This document shows, piece by piece, positions 39,601 to 49,683 of a stretch of DNA of 64,000 nucleotides. Source of the stretch: Laccaria trichodermophora (Eukaryota; Basidiomycota; Agaricomycetes; Agaricales; Hydnangiaceae). The stretch is from contig JACTVC010000056.1 in NCBI GenBank assembly GCA_018417955.1, forward strand, positions 1-64,000, in the 5' to 3' direction. Position 1 is the stretch's first letter. Every line of letters starts with the position of its first letter. The notes beneath the pieces are model-generated. The model had not been told where the DNA came from, ran no database searches, and saw only the letters and a list, made by a program, of their open reading frames with translations. Made by a program: the position numbers and the translations under genes.

Positions 39601-40676
39601 TAGTATGTTCACAAAATTTCTCAACTATAACTATTCCTACAAAAAGATTATCCAACCTTGAAAAACTCCGCTTGCTGTGCCACACAACAAATTAACTATT
39701 GATTTTCCTTTAAATTAAATTATTATAGGATTTTTACTAGGAGATGGACATATTCAAAAAAATCTTTAATAGGTAATTCTAGATTTATGTATGGTCAAAA
39801 TAGTTTAAGAATATAACATATTAACTATTTTAACCATGTATTAGAATTATTTAAACCCTACTTATTTAAAGATTTTAAACTTAAAACAAAATCATTTATA
39901 AATAAGAAAAATAATAATAATTATAGTTCTGTTAATTTTGCTACATTATCATTACCATGTTTTAACTACTGCAAAAATCTGTTTTATAATCCAGATGTGG
40001 TTCCCATTAAAAATAGTACCTTCAAATATATAAGATTTACTTAGTCCTAGAGGTTTAGCTTATTGGATAATGGATGACGGTTCTCTTCAAAATAAAGGTT
40101 TACATTTAAATACTTATGGTTTTACCAACCAAGATGTTTTAAAATTAAAAAGTACCTTAGAAAATATGTTCGGAGAAAATACTTTGAAGTGTTCAATACA
40201 TAAACAGAATAAAGGAGAAAGAATTTATATATGGGGAGAAAGTATGGATGTGATGCTACGCAGACACAACATATCTAAGTTTATGCATACAAATATGCTT
40301 TACAAAATAAACTCTGATAATTAATATTATTTATGTAAGTGATTTACTACCTTTTTATGCTATATTAAGAAGTATTCCTAATAAATTATTAGGAGTAGTA
40401 GCAATGTTTGGATCATTATTAATATTATTAATATTACCTTTAGTGGATCTTTCTAGAATTAGAGGTTCCACATTTAGACCTTTGATGAAATTAGCTTTCT
40501 GGTTATTTGTTGTAGATTTCTTTATTTTAATGTGGATTGGATCTCAACACCCTGATTCACCTTATTTAGAAATTGGACAAGTGGCAACTGCATTTTATTT
40601 CGCTTGGTTCTTAATTTTTGTACCTTTAATTGGATTAAGTGAAAATACTTTAATGGATATTTCTAATGAAAAATAA
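33616..40676 (+). CDS. cob: Apocytochrome b, six exons
   Basis: Complex III heme subunit. Exons 33616-33993, 35174-35188, 36461-36496, 37731-37807, 38883-39196 and 40342-40676; joined they give 1155 bases, 384 residues, in frame at every junction. The four heme histidines are visible: RYTHAN and YMHVGR in exon 1, SLHYLLP and ALHVHG in exon 5. Other marks: [12 protein letters not shown] is exon 3 alone, [12 protein letters not shown] opens exon 4 and IWIGSQHP-like [12 protein letters not shown] lies in exon 6. Exon 2 is five codons (Ile-Ala-Phe-Leu-Gly) and exon 3 twelve. All introns end in G after an exon T. Confidence 0.95.
33994..34743 (+). CDS. LAGLIDADG (type 2) endonuclease in cob intron 1
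   Basis: About 249 residues fused in frame to exon 1. Single-chain LAGLIDADG_2-like protein: [13 protein letters not shown] at motif 1 (the usual Asp-Ala pair is altered to Gly-Phe), [14 protein letters not shown] at motif 2, then NSFTYEEC and the family-typical end [10 protein letters not shown]. The altered first motif may have cost it cleavage activity. Paralogous in layout to the cob intron 3 frame. Confidence 0.85.
   Translation, partial: NSIMWPNWKYFDLNTINSIVTINGLSIVVLPINKARTKALNRIGPHNKKILDIIISGMLGGFWAEKIPGNPLNSIRFNIEQSITNTAYIHYLTLLFYNLGYCSRPVPSLIVKSDSRIENRFNYKVSLFTFTSFNWIYDSFYRTANGKTIKIVPNYIADYLTPLGLAHWIMQDGSYQKGQGVYLATNSFTYEECQFLANILTKKYKFKTSVVKSGLPNQWRISIWKESMPNLRENLEPYFIAEMKYKLGI
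33994..35173 (+). other. cob intron 1, group I
   Basis: After LMMA. 3' core: GTGAAAACGGTTAAAG, AGACCGTCGGTTGAG, GCTACAGACTGGGTCAC and GCTTAATGTACAGTCGG, the same as cob introns 2 and 3 and cox1 intron 4. Confidence 0.88.
35189..36031 (+). CDS. GIY-YIG endonuclease in cob intron 2
   Basis: About 280 residues, in frame with exon 2. Catalytic domain: GIYLV, YYIGSA, an Arg in MRLHKH and Glu-containing [17 protein letters not shown]-terminal NUMOD3-like helices ([35 protein letters not shown]) and a NUMOD1-like end ([18 protein letters not shown]). Complete and probably active. Codon use is less AT-biased than its neighbours, in keeping with recent arrival. Confidence 0.9.
   Translation, partial: LIGLKWVCFFNDVSNIQYASITLPVACSHRLQSFLDKHNIKPVMVFEDLTNPDTKKLAYRTLKPFSGIYLVVNSVNGKYYIGSAVTGNIYMRLHKHLFSKMGNVLVGKAVEKYGLDKFFFLVLELVPQQNTVDVKLLLEREDHYILSLKPEYNIAPLATNSVGWKHSEESIQKMKQGYSDERRQKVGSINKGKALSEETRNLIREAALQRKPMSMESRLKCAVNVRPITITNLDGTNPQSFSSIIEASKVIECNEITIRRALNSNGIIKRKYLVTDTIDT
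35189..36460 (+). other. cob intron 2, group I
   Basis: Begins just after the 15-base exon 2. Core near 36208-36330: GTGAAAACGGTCAACGG, AAGACCGTCGGTTG, GCTACAGACTGGGTCAC and CTTAATGTACAGTCGGAC. Ends TGTTG. Confidence 0.87.
36497..37315 (+). CDS. LAGLIDADG (type 2) endonuclease in cob intron 3
   Basis: About 272 residues fused in frame to the 12-codon exon 3. Needs four UGA-Trp codons (near 36965, 36986, 37073, 37238). Motif 1 [13 protein letters not shown], motif 2 [15 protein letters not shown], end [10 protein letters not shown]. The first ~45 residues are Cys/Ala-rich because the element at 36545-36613 is translated ([20 protein letters not shown]). The catalytic core looks intact. Confidence 0.86.
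36545..36613. repeat. GC-rich element inside cob intron 3 endonuclease
   Basis: TTGTGCCTCCTGCTACGCAG, GAGTAGCCTTCTGGCGAAGC, AAGGTAGCCTGCTACGCAGG and AGTAGCTTT: reverse complement of the unit at 41602-41688. In frame. Confidence 0.88.
37808..38777 (+). CDS. LAGLIDADG endonuclease in cob intron 4
   Basis: About 322 residues in frame with exon 4, continuous if UGA 38712-38714 is Trp. Motif 1 [14 protein letters not shown], motif 2 [14 protein letters not shown]. Directly after motif 2, CTACGCTTGCTTCGCCACAC (near 38465-38485) adds the peptide [10 protein letters not shown], an in-frame element fragment within the second domain. Confidence 0.88.
37808..38882 (+). other. cob intron 4, group I
   Basis: After LIWGG with a split Phe codon. 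Contains CAATCAGCAGGGGTTAG, CTCAGAGACTACACG and GATATAGTCCGATC, the Q, R and S segments of group IB introns, with Q and R overlapping the endonuclease frame. Confidence 0.88.
39413..39475. repeat. Heptamer array AGTCTTT in cob intron 5
   Basis: About nine copies of AGTCTTT with one TTTTAGT variant, in a peripheral loop of the intron core. Same unit as 2913-2968. Confidence 0.9.
39705..40324 (+). pseudogene. Decayed LAGLIDADG (type 2) endonuclease in cob intron 5
   Basis: Motif 1 [11 protein letters not shown] is seen at about 39730-39762, but the frame stops at once; a one-base shift opens a further stretch that hits TAA, and more disruptions follow near 39810-40040. The C-terminal part (motif 2 [15 protein letters not shown], from about 40050) is open to TAA 40322-40324 and contains an in-frame element word (GCTACGCAGACACAACAT). 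Multiple breaks mean no full protein; the intron presumably splices with other help. Confidence 0.82.
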
Positions 40677-41221
40677 ATTAAACACCCCCTGATGGCTCAG
40701 CTGCTACGCTTTGCTTCTAATTAAGCCACAATTGCAAGTAGCGATTGCTCTGATTATTAAGTAGCGCTGCTAGCAAGTGTGCCTGGCTGCTTCGCTAGCA
40801 AGTAGTTGTAGTTGTAAAAACTACAACTACAACCAGAAGCAAACCTTGCTTTGCTAGTAGCGACTCATAAGTAGCGTAGCGATTATTAACAAATAAGTAG
40901 CTTTTATCTCTATTCTAATTATTTTATCTCTATTCTAATTATTTTATCTCTATTATTATTTTTTATCTCTATTATTAATCAAGCTAGCCTAATAAAAATT
41001 TTTGTTTTAAATTACTAATTACTAATTACTATTTAGTCCTAGGTTATATTATAAAATAAATTCTATCATAAGTTTGCTATGGTTATGAATTTATTTTTAT
41101 TTATAATCAGAATTGGCAAAGCCCATTACTACTTCTTGTAGTTGTGGTATTTACAACCACAACCAGTAGCGATTATTATTAAGTAGCATAATATATAAAT
41201 AAGCTTGATTTTTTATAAATA
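40677..41221. other. Spacer with compound palindrome
   Basis: Contains the compound palindrome (40767-40861), TTTTATCTCTATTATT repeats (40903-40976) and a GTAGTTGTGG hairpin (41134-41164). No gene. Confidence 0.55.
40767..40861. repeat. Compound palindromic element
   Basis: GCTGCTAGCAAGTGTGCC, GGCTGCTTCGCTAGCAAGTA, GTTGTAGTTGT-AAAA-ACTACAACTACAAC, CAGAAGCAAACC and TTGCTTTGCTAGTAGCG. Near-identical to 10222-10317 in its left and centre parts and to 10958-11040 in its right arm: a hybrid copy. Confidence 0.87.
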
Positions 41222-41285
41222 AAGAAGTTTGTTTTTTATAAGGATCCCATAATAAAAAATAAAGGTTCGAATCCTTTACTACTTA
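41222..41285 (+). tRNA. tRNA-like remnant with T arm and acceptor, D arm missing
   Basis: A good T arm (AAAGG/CCTTT around TTCGAAT) is followed by ACTACTT, which pairs with AAGAAGT at 41222 (six of seven). Only 32 bases separate acceptor and T arm, too few for D and anticodon arms; they contain AAGGATCCCATAA. Either a degenerate tRNA or one whose 5' half was replaced by repeat sequence (an alternative 5' strand AAGTAGC lies at 41181). Confidence 0.35.
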
Positions 41286-41601
41286 GATTATATATCTAAT
41301 AAATTTAAATAATTAAGTTTATTATTTTTGTTTTTTTAGTTATATGAGAATATACCCCAAAGATATTTCTTAAGAGTCCTTTTAATGAATTAAAAATGAT
41401 TATATAAACTAATTTAATTTAAATTAGTTTTACAATTAAAACTGATTGTTAACAATTAAGGTTACTTAAATTACAAAAATTTTTATTATAATAAGATACA
41501 AACTTAAAAAAAAACCAAATAATGATCGCTAGCTTCGTAAGCAGGAGTCTCCAATTAAAAACAAGACTATGCTATGATTAATATTAATAATACAACTTAA
41601 A

Positions 41602-41688
41602 AAGCTACTCCTGCGTAGCAGGATACTCCTGCGTAGCAGGCTACCTTGCTTCGCCAGAAGGCTACTCCTGCGTAGCAGGAGGCACAAT
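41602..41688. repeat. GC-rich multi-hairpin element
   Basis: Three CTCCTGCGTAGCAGG hairpins in a row, linked by CTACCTTGCTTCGCCAGAAG, ending GAGGCACAAT. A free-standing copy of the sequence found inside rps3 at 7567-7635. Confidence 0.88.
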
Positions 41689-41901
41689 AAAAAACAATTA
41701 TCGGCTATATTATAAATAGCTTCTTATTTGTGCTTCTTATTCTTGGTTATTGGTTATTAAAATTATAGTTATAATTATAATTCTTGCACTAATTATAGAA
41801 TTAACAATTATTTGTTAATTTTTATTCTTTTGGCCTTAGTTTTATCCAATAAAATTATTCTACAAGAAGATTTGCTAAAGACACAAAAGAATCGCTACTT
41901 C

Positions 41902-41968
41902 TGCTAGCAAGTGTGCCTGGCTGCTTCGCTAGCAAGTAGTTGTAAAAACTACCACTCCAACCAGAAGC
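41902..41968. repeat. Compound palindromic element, AGCGTTATGAATAAG-tail type
   Basis: GCTAGCAAGTGTGCC, GGCTGCTTCGCTAGCAAGTA, an inner hairpin with a decayed arm (ACTACCACTCCAACC), then AGAAGCGTTATGAATAAGC. Confidence 0.82.
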
Positions 41969-42142
41969 GTTATGAATAAGCAGAATCATAATAATAATAA
42001 CTAATAATAGAGATAAAATAATAATAATATAAATAATAATAATAATAAATAAAAATAATAAAAGTTTGAGCAAGCAAAAACTAAAAATATAATAGTAATT
42101 AGTAAATTAAGATTAAATAAACAAAACCAATTATAAATAAAT

Positions 42143-42904
42143 ATGAAGTTATTTATTTCAAATTTTTATACCATATTTAATGATGCCCCTCAACCATGGC
42201 AATTAGGTTTTCAAGATAGCGCTGCACCAGGTTTTACAGGATTAGTTACTTTACACAATACTATAGGTTTCTATTTAATTGTTATAAGTATTGCTGTTTC
42301 TTGGACTATATTTTCTTTAGTTTATTATTATAGCGAAAAAAATAACCCTATCGCTCATAAATATTTAACACACGGTACAGTATTAGAATTAATTTGGACT
42401 ATTACTCCAGCTTTAATTCTAATAGCAATTGCTTTTCCTTCATTTAGATTATTATATTTAATGGATGAAGTAATATCACCAACTTTAACTATTAAAGTAG
42501 TAGGTCATCAATGGTATTGGTCATATGAATATTCAGATTTTATCACAGATAGTGGAGAATCAATTGATTTTGATTCATATATGATCCCTGAATCAGATTT
42601 AGAATTAGGTCAATTTAGATTATTAGATGTGGATAATAAACTTATAATTCCGGTAGATTGCCATATAAGATTAATTATTACCGGTTCTGATGTATTACAT
42701 TCTTTTTCTGTACCTTCATTAGGACTTAAATTAGATGCTGTACCAGGGAGATTAAATCAAGTTTCTTTCTTAGCTGAAAGAGCCGGAACTTTTTACGGAC
42801 AATGCTCAGAAATTTGTGGTGTTTGGCATGGATTTATGCCTATAGTGGTTGAAGCTGTGTCTTCTCCTGATTTCTTAGTTTGGATTGATTCTGCTTCTCA
42901 ATAA
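42143..42904 (+). CDS. cox2: Cytochrome c oxidase subunit 2
   Basis: 253 residues, normal length, no intron. Carries the CuA electron-entry site of complex IV on the intermembrane side. Two N-terminal helices, then the cupredoxin domain. Conserved QWYWSYEY (aromatic patch for cytochrome c) and CuA ligands in DVLHSF and CSEICGVWHGFM. ATG start; the N-terminal ~15 residues are probably a cleaved leader. Flanked by element-rich spacers, with none inside the gene. Confidence 0.98.
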   Translation: MKLFISNFYTIFNDAPQPWQLGFQDSAAPGFTGLVTLHNTIGFYLIVISIAVSWTIFSLVYYYSEKNNPIAHKYLTHGTVLELIWTITPALILIAIAFPSFRLLYLMDEVISPTLTIKVVGHQWYWSYEYSDFITDSGESIDFDSYMIPESDLELGQFRLLDVDNKLIIPVDCHIRLIITGSDVLHSFSVPSLGLKLDAVPGRLNQVSFLAERAGTFYGQCSEICGVWHGFMPIVVEAVSSPDFLVWIDSASQ

Positions 42905-43793
42905 TTAAAAGCTACTTCTGATTCTGCTCCTTATTAATGAAACAAGAAGTAGCAGTGTCATTCTGCTTCGCTTGCTTTGCTAGTAGCAGAAGAAATCCAT
43001 ATATTTTAAAGGATTAAAAAAATCTAGAATATAATTGGCCTTGCTTTTTCTAGTTCTTGGTATAAAAATAATAATAATAATAATAATAATATAAATAATA
43101 ATAATAATAAGTAGCACCGGCAACAATAATTATAATAGAGATAAAATAATAAAAAAAACAATTTTAAAATTGTTTTTTAGTTCTTATTCTTAAAAATATT
43201 TAAAGTTAATACTTAATACTAAATACTTAGAAAAGCAGTTCTATTTATTGTTATTCAAAGCTAGTTACACTACACTACACAACACTACACAACACAACAC
43301 AAATACAATACAAACACAATACAATACAACACAAACAAGGTTGCTACCAAATATATTATCATAATAGAATGAATGCAAATAATAACTTTTATTTGTTTAT
43401 TTTATTTGTAGATTTAATTATAAAATTTATATTTTTATTATTTTTATACCCCCTTATTGTCCCTAGCTAGGCAATAATTACTTATTTGTAGGTATTTACT
43501 TTTAGCGTTTTATTAATAAGGAGCATAATTCCCATAAGCAAGCTACACTAGTTGTTATTCTAATTCTAATCTTTACTTTCTTGCATCTGCAAAAGCTAAC
43601 AGCAGTTAAAATTTACTTTTATCTTCTTTTTATTTGTTAATAATCAGCTTTTAATTACGGAAAGTAATGAGTATTTAATAAAGTGGCTGCAATAGTGGCT
43701 TGTGTCACTTAATATACACACTAGTGGCTATTGCAGGGGTAGGTAAACCAAAACTAAGTTTTTTTATGTTAATCTCTAGCTTATTATTGTGCC

Positions 43794-43837
43794 TGCGTAG
43801 CGCGTAGCGCGTAGCGCGTAGCGCGTAGCGCGTAGCG
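43794..43837. repeat. (GCGTAGC)n heptamer array
   Basis: Six copies of GCGTAGC, flanked by TTGTGCCT and GATTCTTTTTTGTCTG. Reverse complement of the array at 62678-62747. Confidence 0.92.
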
Positions 43838-44494
43838 ATTCTTTTTTGTCTGCGTAGCGAATCATAAGTAGCGTAGCCATTCTTTTGTGTCTGCTGGCAC
43901 AGCTGCTACGCTAAGGAGCGAATCATAAGTAGCGAATCATAAGAAGCGAGCTACGCAGCGGTTGCTAGTTACACAAGCCGCAGCAGCTGATACTAGCAAA
44001 GCAAGCGAAGCTGAATGACACTGATACTTCGATTCATAAGGAGCAGAATCAGAAGTAGCGTAGCGATTCTTTTGTGTCTGTAGCGATTATTAACAAATAG
44101 TAGCTTTTATCTCTATTATTTTTATTGTTGCTGGTGCTACTTATTATTATTATTTTATCTCCTATTATTATTATTATTTATATTATTATTTTATCTCTGT
44201 TATTATTATTTTATCTCTATTATTATAATAATTTTTATAATTATACTGAAGGATGCTAGGACTAATTAGTAATAAAAAACTACGCGCTACGCGGACAAAG
44301 GGGAAAATTTATTAAAATTTCACTAATTTTTATTGTAGTTATTATATAAATTTAATTAAAAACTACTTTTATCTTTCTTTAAGTTTCATAACCGCTTGCT
44401 TTGCCACACAAGAGATAATCTAAACTCCGATTAAATCTATAAACTATAAAAAAATTTAGTTTAAATTAATAATTGCTACAGACACAAAAGAATC

Positions 44495-44581
44495 GCTACT
44501 AGCAATTGTGGCTGGCTGCTTCGCTAGCAAATAGTAGTAAAAACTACAACCAGAAGCAAAGAGCCGCTTATTAATTAGCAG
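44495..44581. repeat. Compound palindromic element
   Basis: GCTACTAGCAATTGTGGC, GGCTGCTTCGCTAGCAAATA, GTAGTAAAAACTACAACC, AGAAGCAAAGAGCCGC, TTATTAATTAGCAGCGC. Same layout as 13100-13192. Confidence 0.85.
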
Positions 44582-44946
44582 CGCTACTTAATAATCAGAG
44601 CAATCGCTACTTAGCGTAGCAGCTGAGCCATCAGGGGGTGTTTAATTTTAATTTTTATCCTTTTATTAAGTTAAATTTATTTTTAAATGATTAAATTATA
44701 TTTAATTAATTTATTTAGTTTAATACAATAATTTATTATTTATTATTTATAACTTATTATTTATTATTTATTATTTATTATTTATTATTCCTAATAAGGA
44801 GAATAATAAGCAAGCAGCGGTTTTAAATAAAAAATATTCAGTAATCAGTAAATACCTTTTTTATTAGCAGCTTTGATAATCAGGTATTCGCGCTGCTTTA
44901 TTAATAAGAATATTAATATTAATATTATAAATAACCAACAATAAAT

Positions 44947-45756
44947 TTAAGTATTACCCCAGAAATATACTGCAACAAATAAGAATAGCCAAACAACATC
45001 CACGAAATGCCAATATAAAATACTTGATTCAAAACCATTGTGGTGTTTTGTAGTAAGTTGGTAATTAATAATTCTAATTAAAGCTACAGCAATAAAAAGA
45101 GTCCCAATGATAACATGTAAACCATGTAAACCAGTAGAAGCATAAAATGCTGATCCATATACACCATCAGACATAGTAAAACCTGCTTCAGAATATTCAA
45201 AATATTGTAAACCAGTAAATATTATAGCTAAAATAATAGTTATGATTACGCCATCAATAGCAGCTTTTCTATTTCCAGCTATTAAAGCGTGGTGTCCATA
45301 AGTAATAAAAGCTCCACTAGATAATAATAAAAAAGTATTTAATAGTGGTATTGCAAAAGGATCTAAGGGAGTAATTCCTAATGGAGGCCAAGCCCCACCT
45401 ATTTCAATAGCAGGAGATAAACTAGAATGAAAGAAAGCCCAGAAAACAGATAAAAAAGCGAAAATTTCACTAACAATAAATAAAATTACACCCATCATTA
45501 ATCCGTTTTTTACTTCTTTGGTATGGTGACCTAAATAAGTTGCTTCTATTACAACGTCTCTAAACCATAAAATCATAGCATATGTTGTTAAAATGAAACC
45601 TATACTTAATATATATCCTCCATATGTATATCCATGCATATATAATACTGCCCCTATTGTTAAATTTAATAAAGAAAACGAAGTTAATATAGGCCAAGGT
45701 GAAGGATCCACTAAGTGAAATGGAAAATGTTGAAATTTAAAAATGTTATTTGTCAT
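44947..45756 (-). CDS. cox3: Cytochrome c oxidase subunit 3
   Basis: 269 residues, standard length, no intron. Seven-helix structural subunit of complex IV. Conserved marks: HPFHLVDPSPWP near the N-terminus, WFRDVVIEATYLGHHT, FFHSSLSPAIEIGGAWPP, GLHGLHVIIGT and WHFVDVVWLFLF at the C-terminus. On the minus strand between plus-strand cox2 and minus-strand trnE, so transcribed separately from cox2. Confidence 0.98.
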   Translation of the reverse strand: MTNNIFKFQHFPFHLVDPSPWPILTSFSLLNLTIGAVLYMHGYTYGGYILSIGFILTTYAMILWFRDVVIEATYLGHHTKEVKNGLMMGVILFIVSEIFAFLSVFWAFFHSSLSPAIEIGGAWPPLGITPLDPFAIPLLNTFLLLSSGAFITYGHHALIAGNRKAAIDGVIITIILAIIFTGLQYFEYSEAGFTMSDGVYGSAFYASTGLHGLHVIIGTLFIAVALIRIINYQLTTKHHNGFESSILYWHFVDVVWLFLFVAVYFWGNT

Positions 45757-47482
45757 AATAATTAATTATTAATTTAAATTATTGTTTTTATTATTATTAT
45801 TTATTTTTTCAATCAATAAATAAAATAATTTATTAAACTATAATTTGTTTCTAAATACCAAGTAAATCATTATTGTTCTCCAATCAAAGAGTTATTATTA
45901 TTAAAATAAGAAAAATATATAAATTATTGTGTATCAATTGTTAGTTGTTAGTTCTTAGTAATTAAAGCTACTGGTATTAGCTTTAGCTAATGAGAACCAA
46001 GTGCTACTTTTTTGTCTGCTGCGGTATTTGCAGCTGCTTCTTATTAATTGCTACTTTTATTAATAAGGCACAATTGCCAGAAGCAAGACACAAGAAGCGG
46101 CACTTGCTTATGAATGCACAATTGCTAGTAGCAGCGCTACTTAAGAATCAGAGCCCTCATTACAATTATTTTTTGGTTCTGGAATTAATTCTTAGTTTAA
46201 TAAAAGTTTGATAACTAATAATAATAATAATAATAATAATAACTAATAATAGAGATAAAATAATAATAGAGATAAAATAATAATAGAGATAAAAAATAAT
46301 AATAATACATAGTAATAAAAACTACGTAGGATAGCACTTGACTTAATTGATAATAAGCTAAAATATAATGTATACTCGTCGGTCAAAAATTATTTTTGTA
46401 CTTAATTTAAAGGACACTTACATTATATTTTTTAGTTGTATTATTAATATTAATAATAATAATAAATAGCGAGGATTATTATTTAAATTTAAATTATCTA
46501 TTTACTAATTATGATCGCTTCTGCGTAGCATTAATCAAGCCCCAATAATCAGTTGCTACGTAGTACGTAGTACGTAGTACGTAGTTTTTATTTTTTAAGA
46601 ATAGAATAATAAGTATTTGTTGTTACCAAGTGCTGCTAGCAATTGTGTCTTAATTAGAAGCAAAGAAGCAAAGAAGCAAAGAAGCAAAGTAGCGTGTGGT
46701 GGCTGTAGTTGTAGTTGCAACTACAACTGCTACCAACAGCAAGCGTAGTTTTTTTTATAAACGCTATTTATTAATTATTAGAAAAGCTACGCACAAGTAG
46801 TTTTTATTACTATTTATATTATTATTATTTATTCTTATTTTATTGATTATTTTTATTTTTTTTTATAAATGCACTTATTATAATAAAAAATAAAGAATAA
46901 TCAATAAACAATACTACTATAATTTTTTTTTTAACATAAAAATGTTAATTTTAGTTGGTTGCTTCAAATTGTTGTGTCTTGTGTCTGCGTAGCGTGTGTT
47001 GTGTCTGCGTAGCGTGTGTTGTGTTATAAGGCACTGATTATTTATATCACTGATAAATTATAATAAATAATTAATCAGTCTATAGGTAAAAGCTTTTTTT
47101 AGTTCTGGGTCAAACTTATTTGTTGTGCTAGCAAGTGTGTCTTGCTTCGCCAGTAGCAATAAGCTACTTAAGAATCGAAGCTTTATCTTAAATAATTAGC
47201 TGTTGGTAGTGGTAGTTGTAGTATTTACAACTACAACTACAAGCAGCTGCGGCTGCTTTAGCCGCAGCTGCAGCAGCCACCACACAATAAAATGCTACTT
47301 CAAACTTGCTACTTCAAACTTCAAACTTCAAACGCAGTAGTAGAATAATAATATTACATTCAACCGCTGCTTGCTTATTATTAATCTAGTTATAATATAA
47401 TATAATATAATATAAAATATAATAAAAATAGAAATATAAATTAAATAAAAATAAAGCAAGTCTAGAAATAAGTAGCTTATGT
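45757..47482. other. cox3 upstream spacer, repeat-rich
   Basis: No gene seen. Contains AATAAT and TAGAGATAAAATAA repeats (46215-46290), a TACGTAG array (46555-46585), an AAGCAAAG array (46657-46689), a GTAGTTG hairpin (46700-46727), GTGTCTGCGTAGCGTGTGTT twice (46980-47020), and a hairpin with flanking GCTGCGGCTGCTTTAGCCGC palindrome (47205-47282). Confidence 0.55.
46555..46585. repeat. Heptamer array TACGTAG
   Basis: Four copies of the unit TACGTAG; also at 58669-58718. Confidence 0.88.
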
Positions 47483-47554
47483 TGATCCTTATCAGATTTG
47501 AACTGATCCTGACTCCTTGAAGGGGAGTTGTACGAACCACTATACGAAAGGACC
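47483..47554 (-). tRNA. trnE: tRNA-Glu (UUC)
   Basis: Minus strand: acceptor GGTCCTT/AAGGATC with one G-T pair; D arm GTATAGTGGTTCGTAC; anticodon stem ACTCC/GGAGT, loop CCTTCAA (anticodon TTC); T arm ATCAG/CTGAT around TTCAAAT. Confidence 0.93.
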
Positions 47555-47680
47555 GTTTAAATGTCCCTTTTATTAGGTAGGTAAAGCATTGATTATCAAC
47601 AATAGAAATATCGCAGATCCAACTAATTTATTTGATTATTTTGCGTAGCTTTTTTAGTTTATTTTTAGTGAGAAGATAAA

Positions 47681-47769
47681 AGCTACTAGCAATTGTGGCT
47701 GGCTGCTTCGCTAGCAAGTAGTTGTAAAAACTACAACCAGAAGCAAAGAGCCGCTTATTAATTAGCAGT
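47681..47769. repeat. Compound palindromic element between trnE and trnD
   Basis: GCTACTAGCAATTGTGGC, GGCTGCTTCGCTAGCAAGTA, GTTGTAAAAACTACAACC, AGAAGCAAAGAGCCGC, TTATTAATTAGCAGTTGTG. Fills most of the 288-base gap between the two tRNAs. Confidence 0.87.
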
Positions 47770-47842
47770 TGTGTGGCAAAGCAAGCGTAGCGATTCTTAA
47801 GAAGCTCGCTACTTAAGAATCACAACAACAAAATAAAGATTA

Positions 47843-47915
47843 CGAGCCCTTCCAGATTCGAACTGGAACAACTCTAATTGACAATTAGATGCTCGACCAA
47901 TTAAGCTAAGGGCCC
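47843..47915 (-). tRNA. trnD: tRNA-Asp (GUC)
   Basis: Minus strand: acceptor GGGCCCT/AGGGCTC with one G-T pair; D arm GCTTAATTGGTCGAGC; anticodon stem TCTAA/TTAGA, loop TTGTCAA (anticodon GTC); T arm TCCAG/CTGGA around TTCGAAT. Confidence 0.94.
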
Positions 47916-49431
47916 TTTGTAATTCATAGTTATAAGTTATAAGTTATAAATGAAAAGTAATAAGTGATAATTTATAACTTAAAAACTACTACTTTTACTT
48001 ATCTTATTACATAGTATTAATTATTACTAGTTTTAACATAGTAGCAGTATTACATACTCCGCGCTTCGCGCTTCTGGATGTAAAAACCACGCTACTTATA
48101 TCTAAGAGCCAGAATAAATAGATAGCGCTATTATTTATATGTATAATTTATAAAATTGTTTTTTACACTAGGCTATTTAGCTTCTGTGCCTAATAAGTAG
48201 CGATTATTTTTTGTCTGCTGGCACAGCTGCTACGCTAAGGAGCGAATCATAAGTAGCGATGGCTCAGCTGCTACGCTAAGTAGCAAGCAATTGTGCCTTA
48301 ATTAGAAGCAAAGCGCTACTTATATCGCTCCTGGTTGTAAAAACCACGCTACTTATATCTAAGAGATAGAATAATGCTACGCAGTAGCTAGCAATAAATA
48401 ACAAAACTTATTATCAATCAGGTAGCTTTAGTTAATGATAACCAACAATGCTAGTTGTGTACTTTTTTGTGTTCTGCACCAAGAGTAAATAAAAAACAAT
48501 TTTTTTGTTTTCATAGTCCTAGAATTAATTTAATACTTAGTATTCTTATTCTTATACTTATTCTTATTCTTATACTTATACTTATACTTATTTTTATTAA
48601 TAAGTAGTTGCTGCGGCTTGTGTTACTAGCAGCAGGTGGTGGCTACTTATTCATCAAGCAGCAGGCCAAGCGGAGAATCAATTAAAAACTACGTAGCAGC
48701 AATTGTTGGTGATGGTTGTAGTTGTAAAAACTACAACTACAAATAAAAACGCACTACGCACTACGCACAGCTAGAGAATCCATTCTAATTATTTGTTGGT
48801 AATTACCATTCTAAATCTAATTCTCAAAAAAAACAAATTAAAGTAAATTTAAACAAAAACTACGCTTGCTGTGCCACACAATTGCTATTTATCATAAGTA
48901 GCATTTGGTAGCGTAAGCAAACCAACAATAGTTGTTAGATATAACTAGAATTGTTGGTTATCATTAACTAAAGCTATCTGCTTATATTTTTATGTTTCAG
49001 ATAAAGCAGTATAGGGGGTTTCATAATTAATTTATATTTATCTCTGATTCTGCTACGCTAAAAAGACACACAGTACAGTAGCGTCTTATTTTTAAATAAA
49101 GTAGTATTATTTTTTGTTCTGGTTTTAAATTATTATTGTTTCATGGCACTAATAATAAATAGTGACATAATTTCTTAAAAATAAACCACTGTTTATTTTT
49201 ATGCTTAGCAATTTATTATTATCGTTGGGAAATAAAAATATTTTTTCTTTTTTTTTTTAATAAAGTTGTATCCAACCACACATAATAATAATTATCTTTA
49301 AATTTTATATTAGCTATTTTTTTATTTTTTGTTTTTTGCGTAGCTTTTTTGTTTTTTACAATTGTTTATTATAATTATACCTTGAATAGATAGAATCAAA
49401 GACAGGAATAATATTAATTAGTCTATTTTAC
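47916..49431. other. Spacer between trnD and atp9
   Basis: No gene seen. GC-rich element words (48055-48110, 48175-48390), TTATTC/TTATAC repeats (48545-48595), a GCTGCGGCTTGTGT palindrome (about 48606-48640), a GTAGTTG hairpin (48713-48745); then AT-rich to the atp9 stop. Confidence 0.5.

Positions 49432-49683
<252 letters not shown>

Larger units (their letters stand above)
39197..40341 (+). other. cob intron 5, group I
   Basis: Splits a Tyr codon (EW-Y-LLPFYA). Core: CTTCGCTATATGCTGGAAAC, AACAATCAGCAGGAAACC, CCTCAGAGACAACACG (one change from the usual CAGAGACTACACG) and GATATAGTCCAGCC. An AGTCTTT array (39413-39475) is inserted between core segments R and S. Confidence 0.86.
41286..42142. 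other. cox2 upstream spacer
   Basis: AT-rich, with two elements (41602-41688, 41902-41968) and AATAAT repeats before cox2. No gene seen. Confidence 0.55.
42905..44946. other. Long repeat-rich spacer between cox2 and cox3
   Basis: No gene seen. Contains AAT arrays (43068-43110), an ACACTACACA/ACAAT array (43268-43338), the heptamer array (43794-43837), a GCTACGCAGCGGTTGC palindrome region (about 43955-43992), TTATCTCTATTATT repeats (44105-44225), a compound palindrome (44495-44581) and a TTATTTATTA array (44735-44790). Confidence 0.55.
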
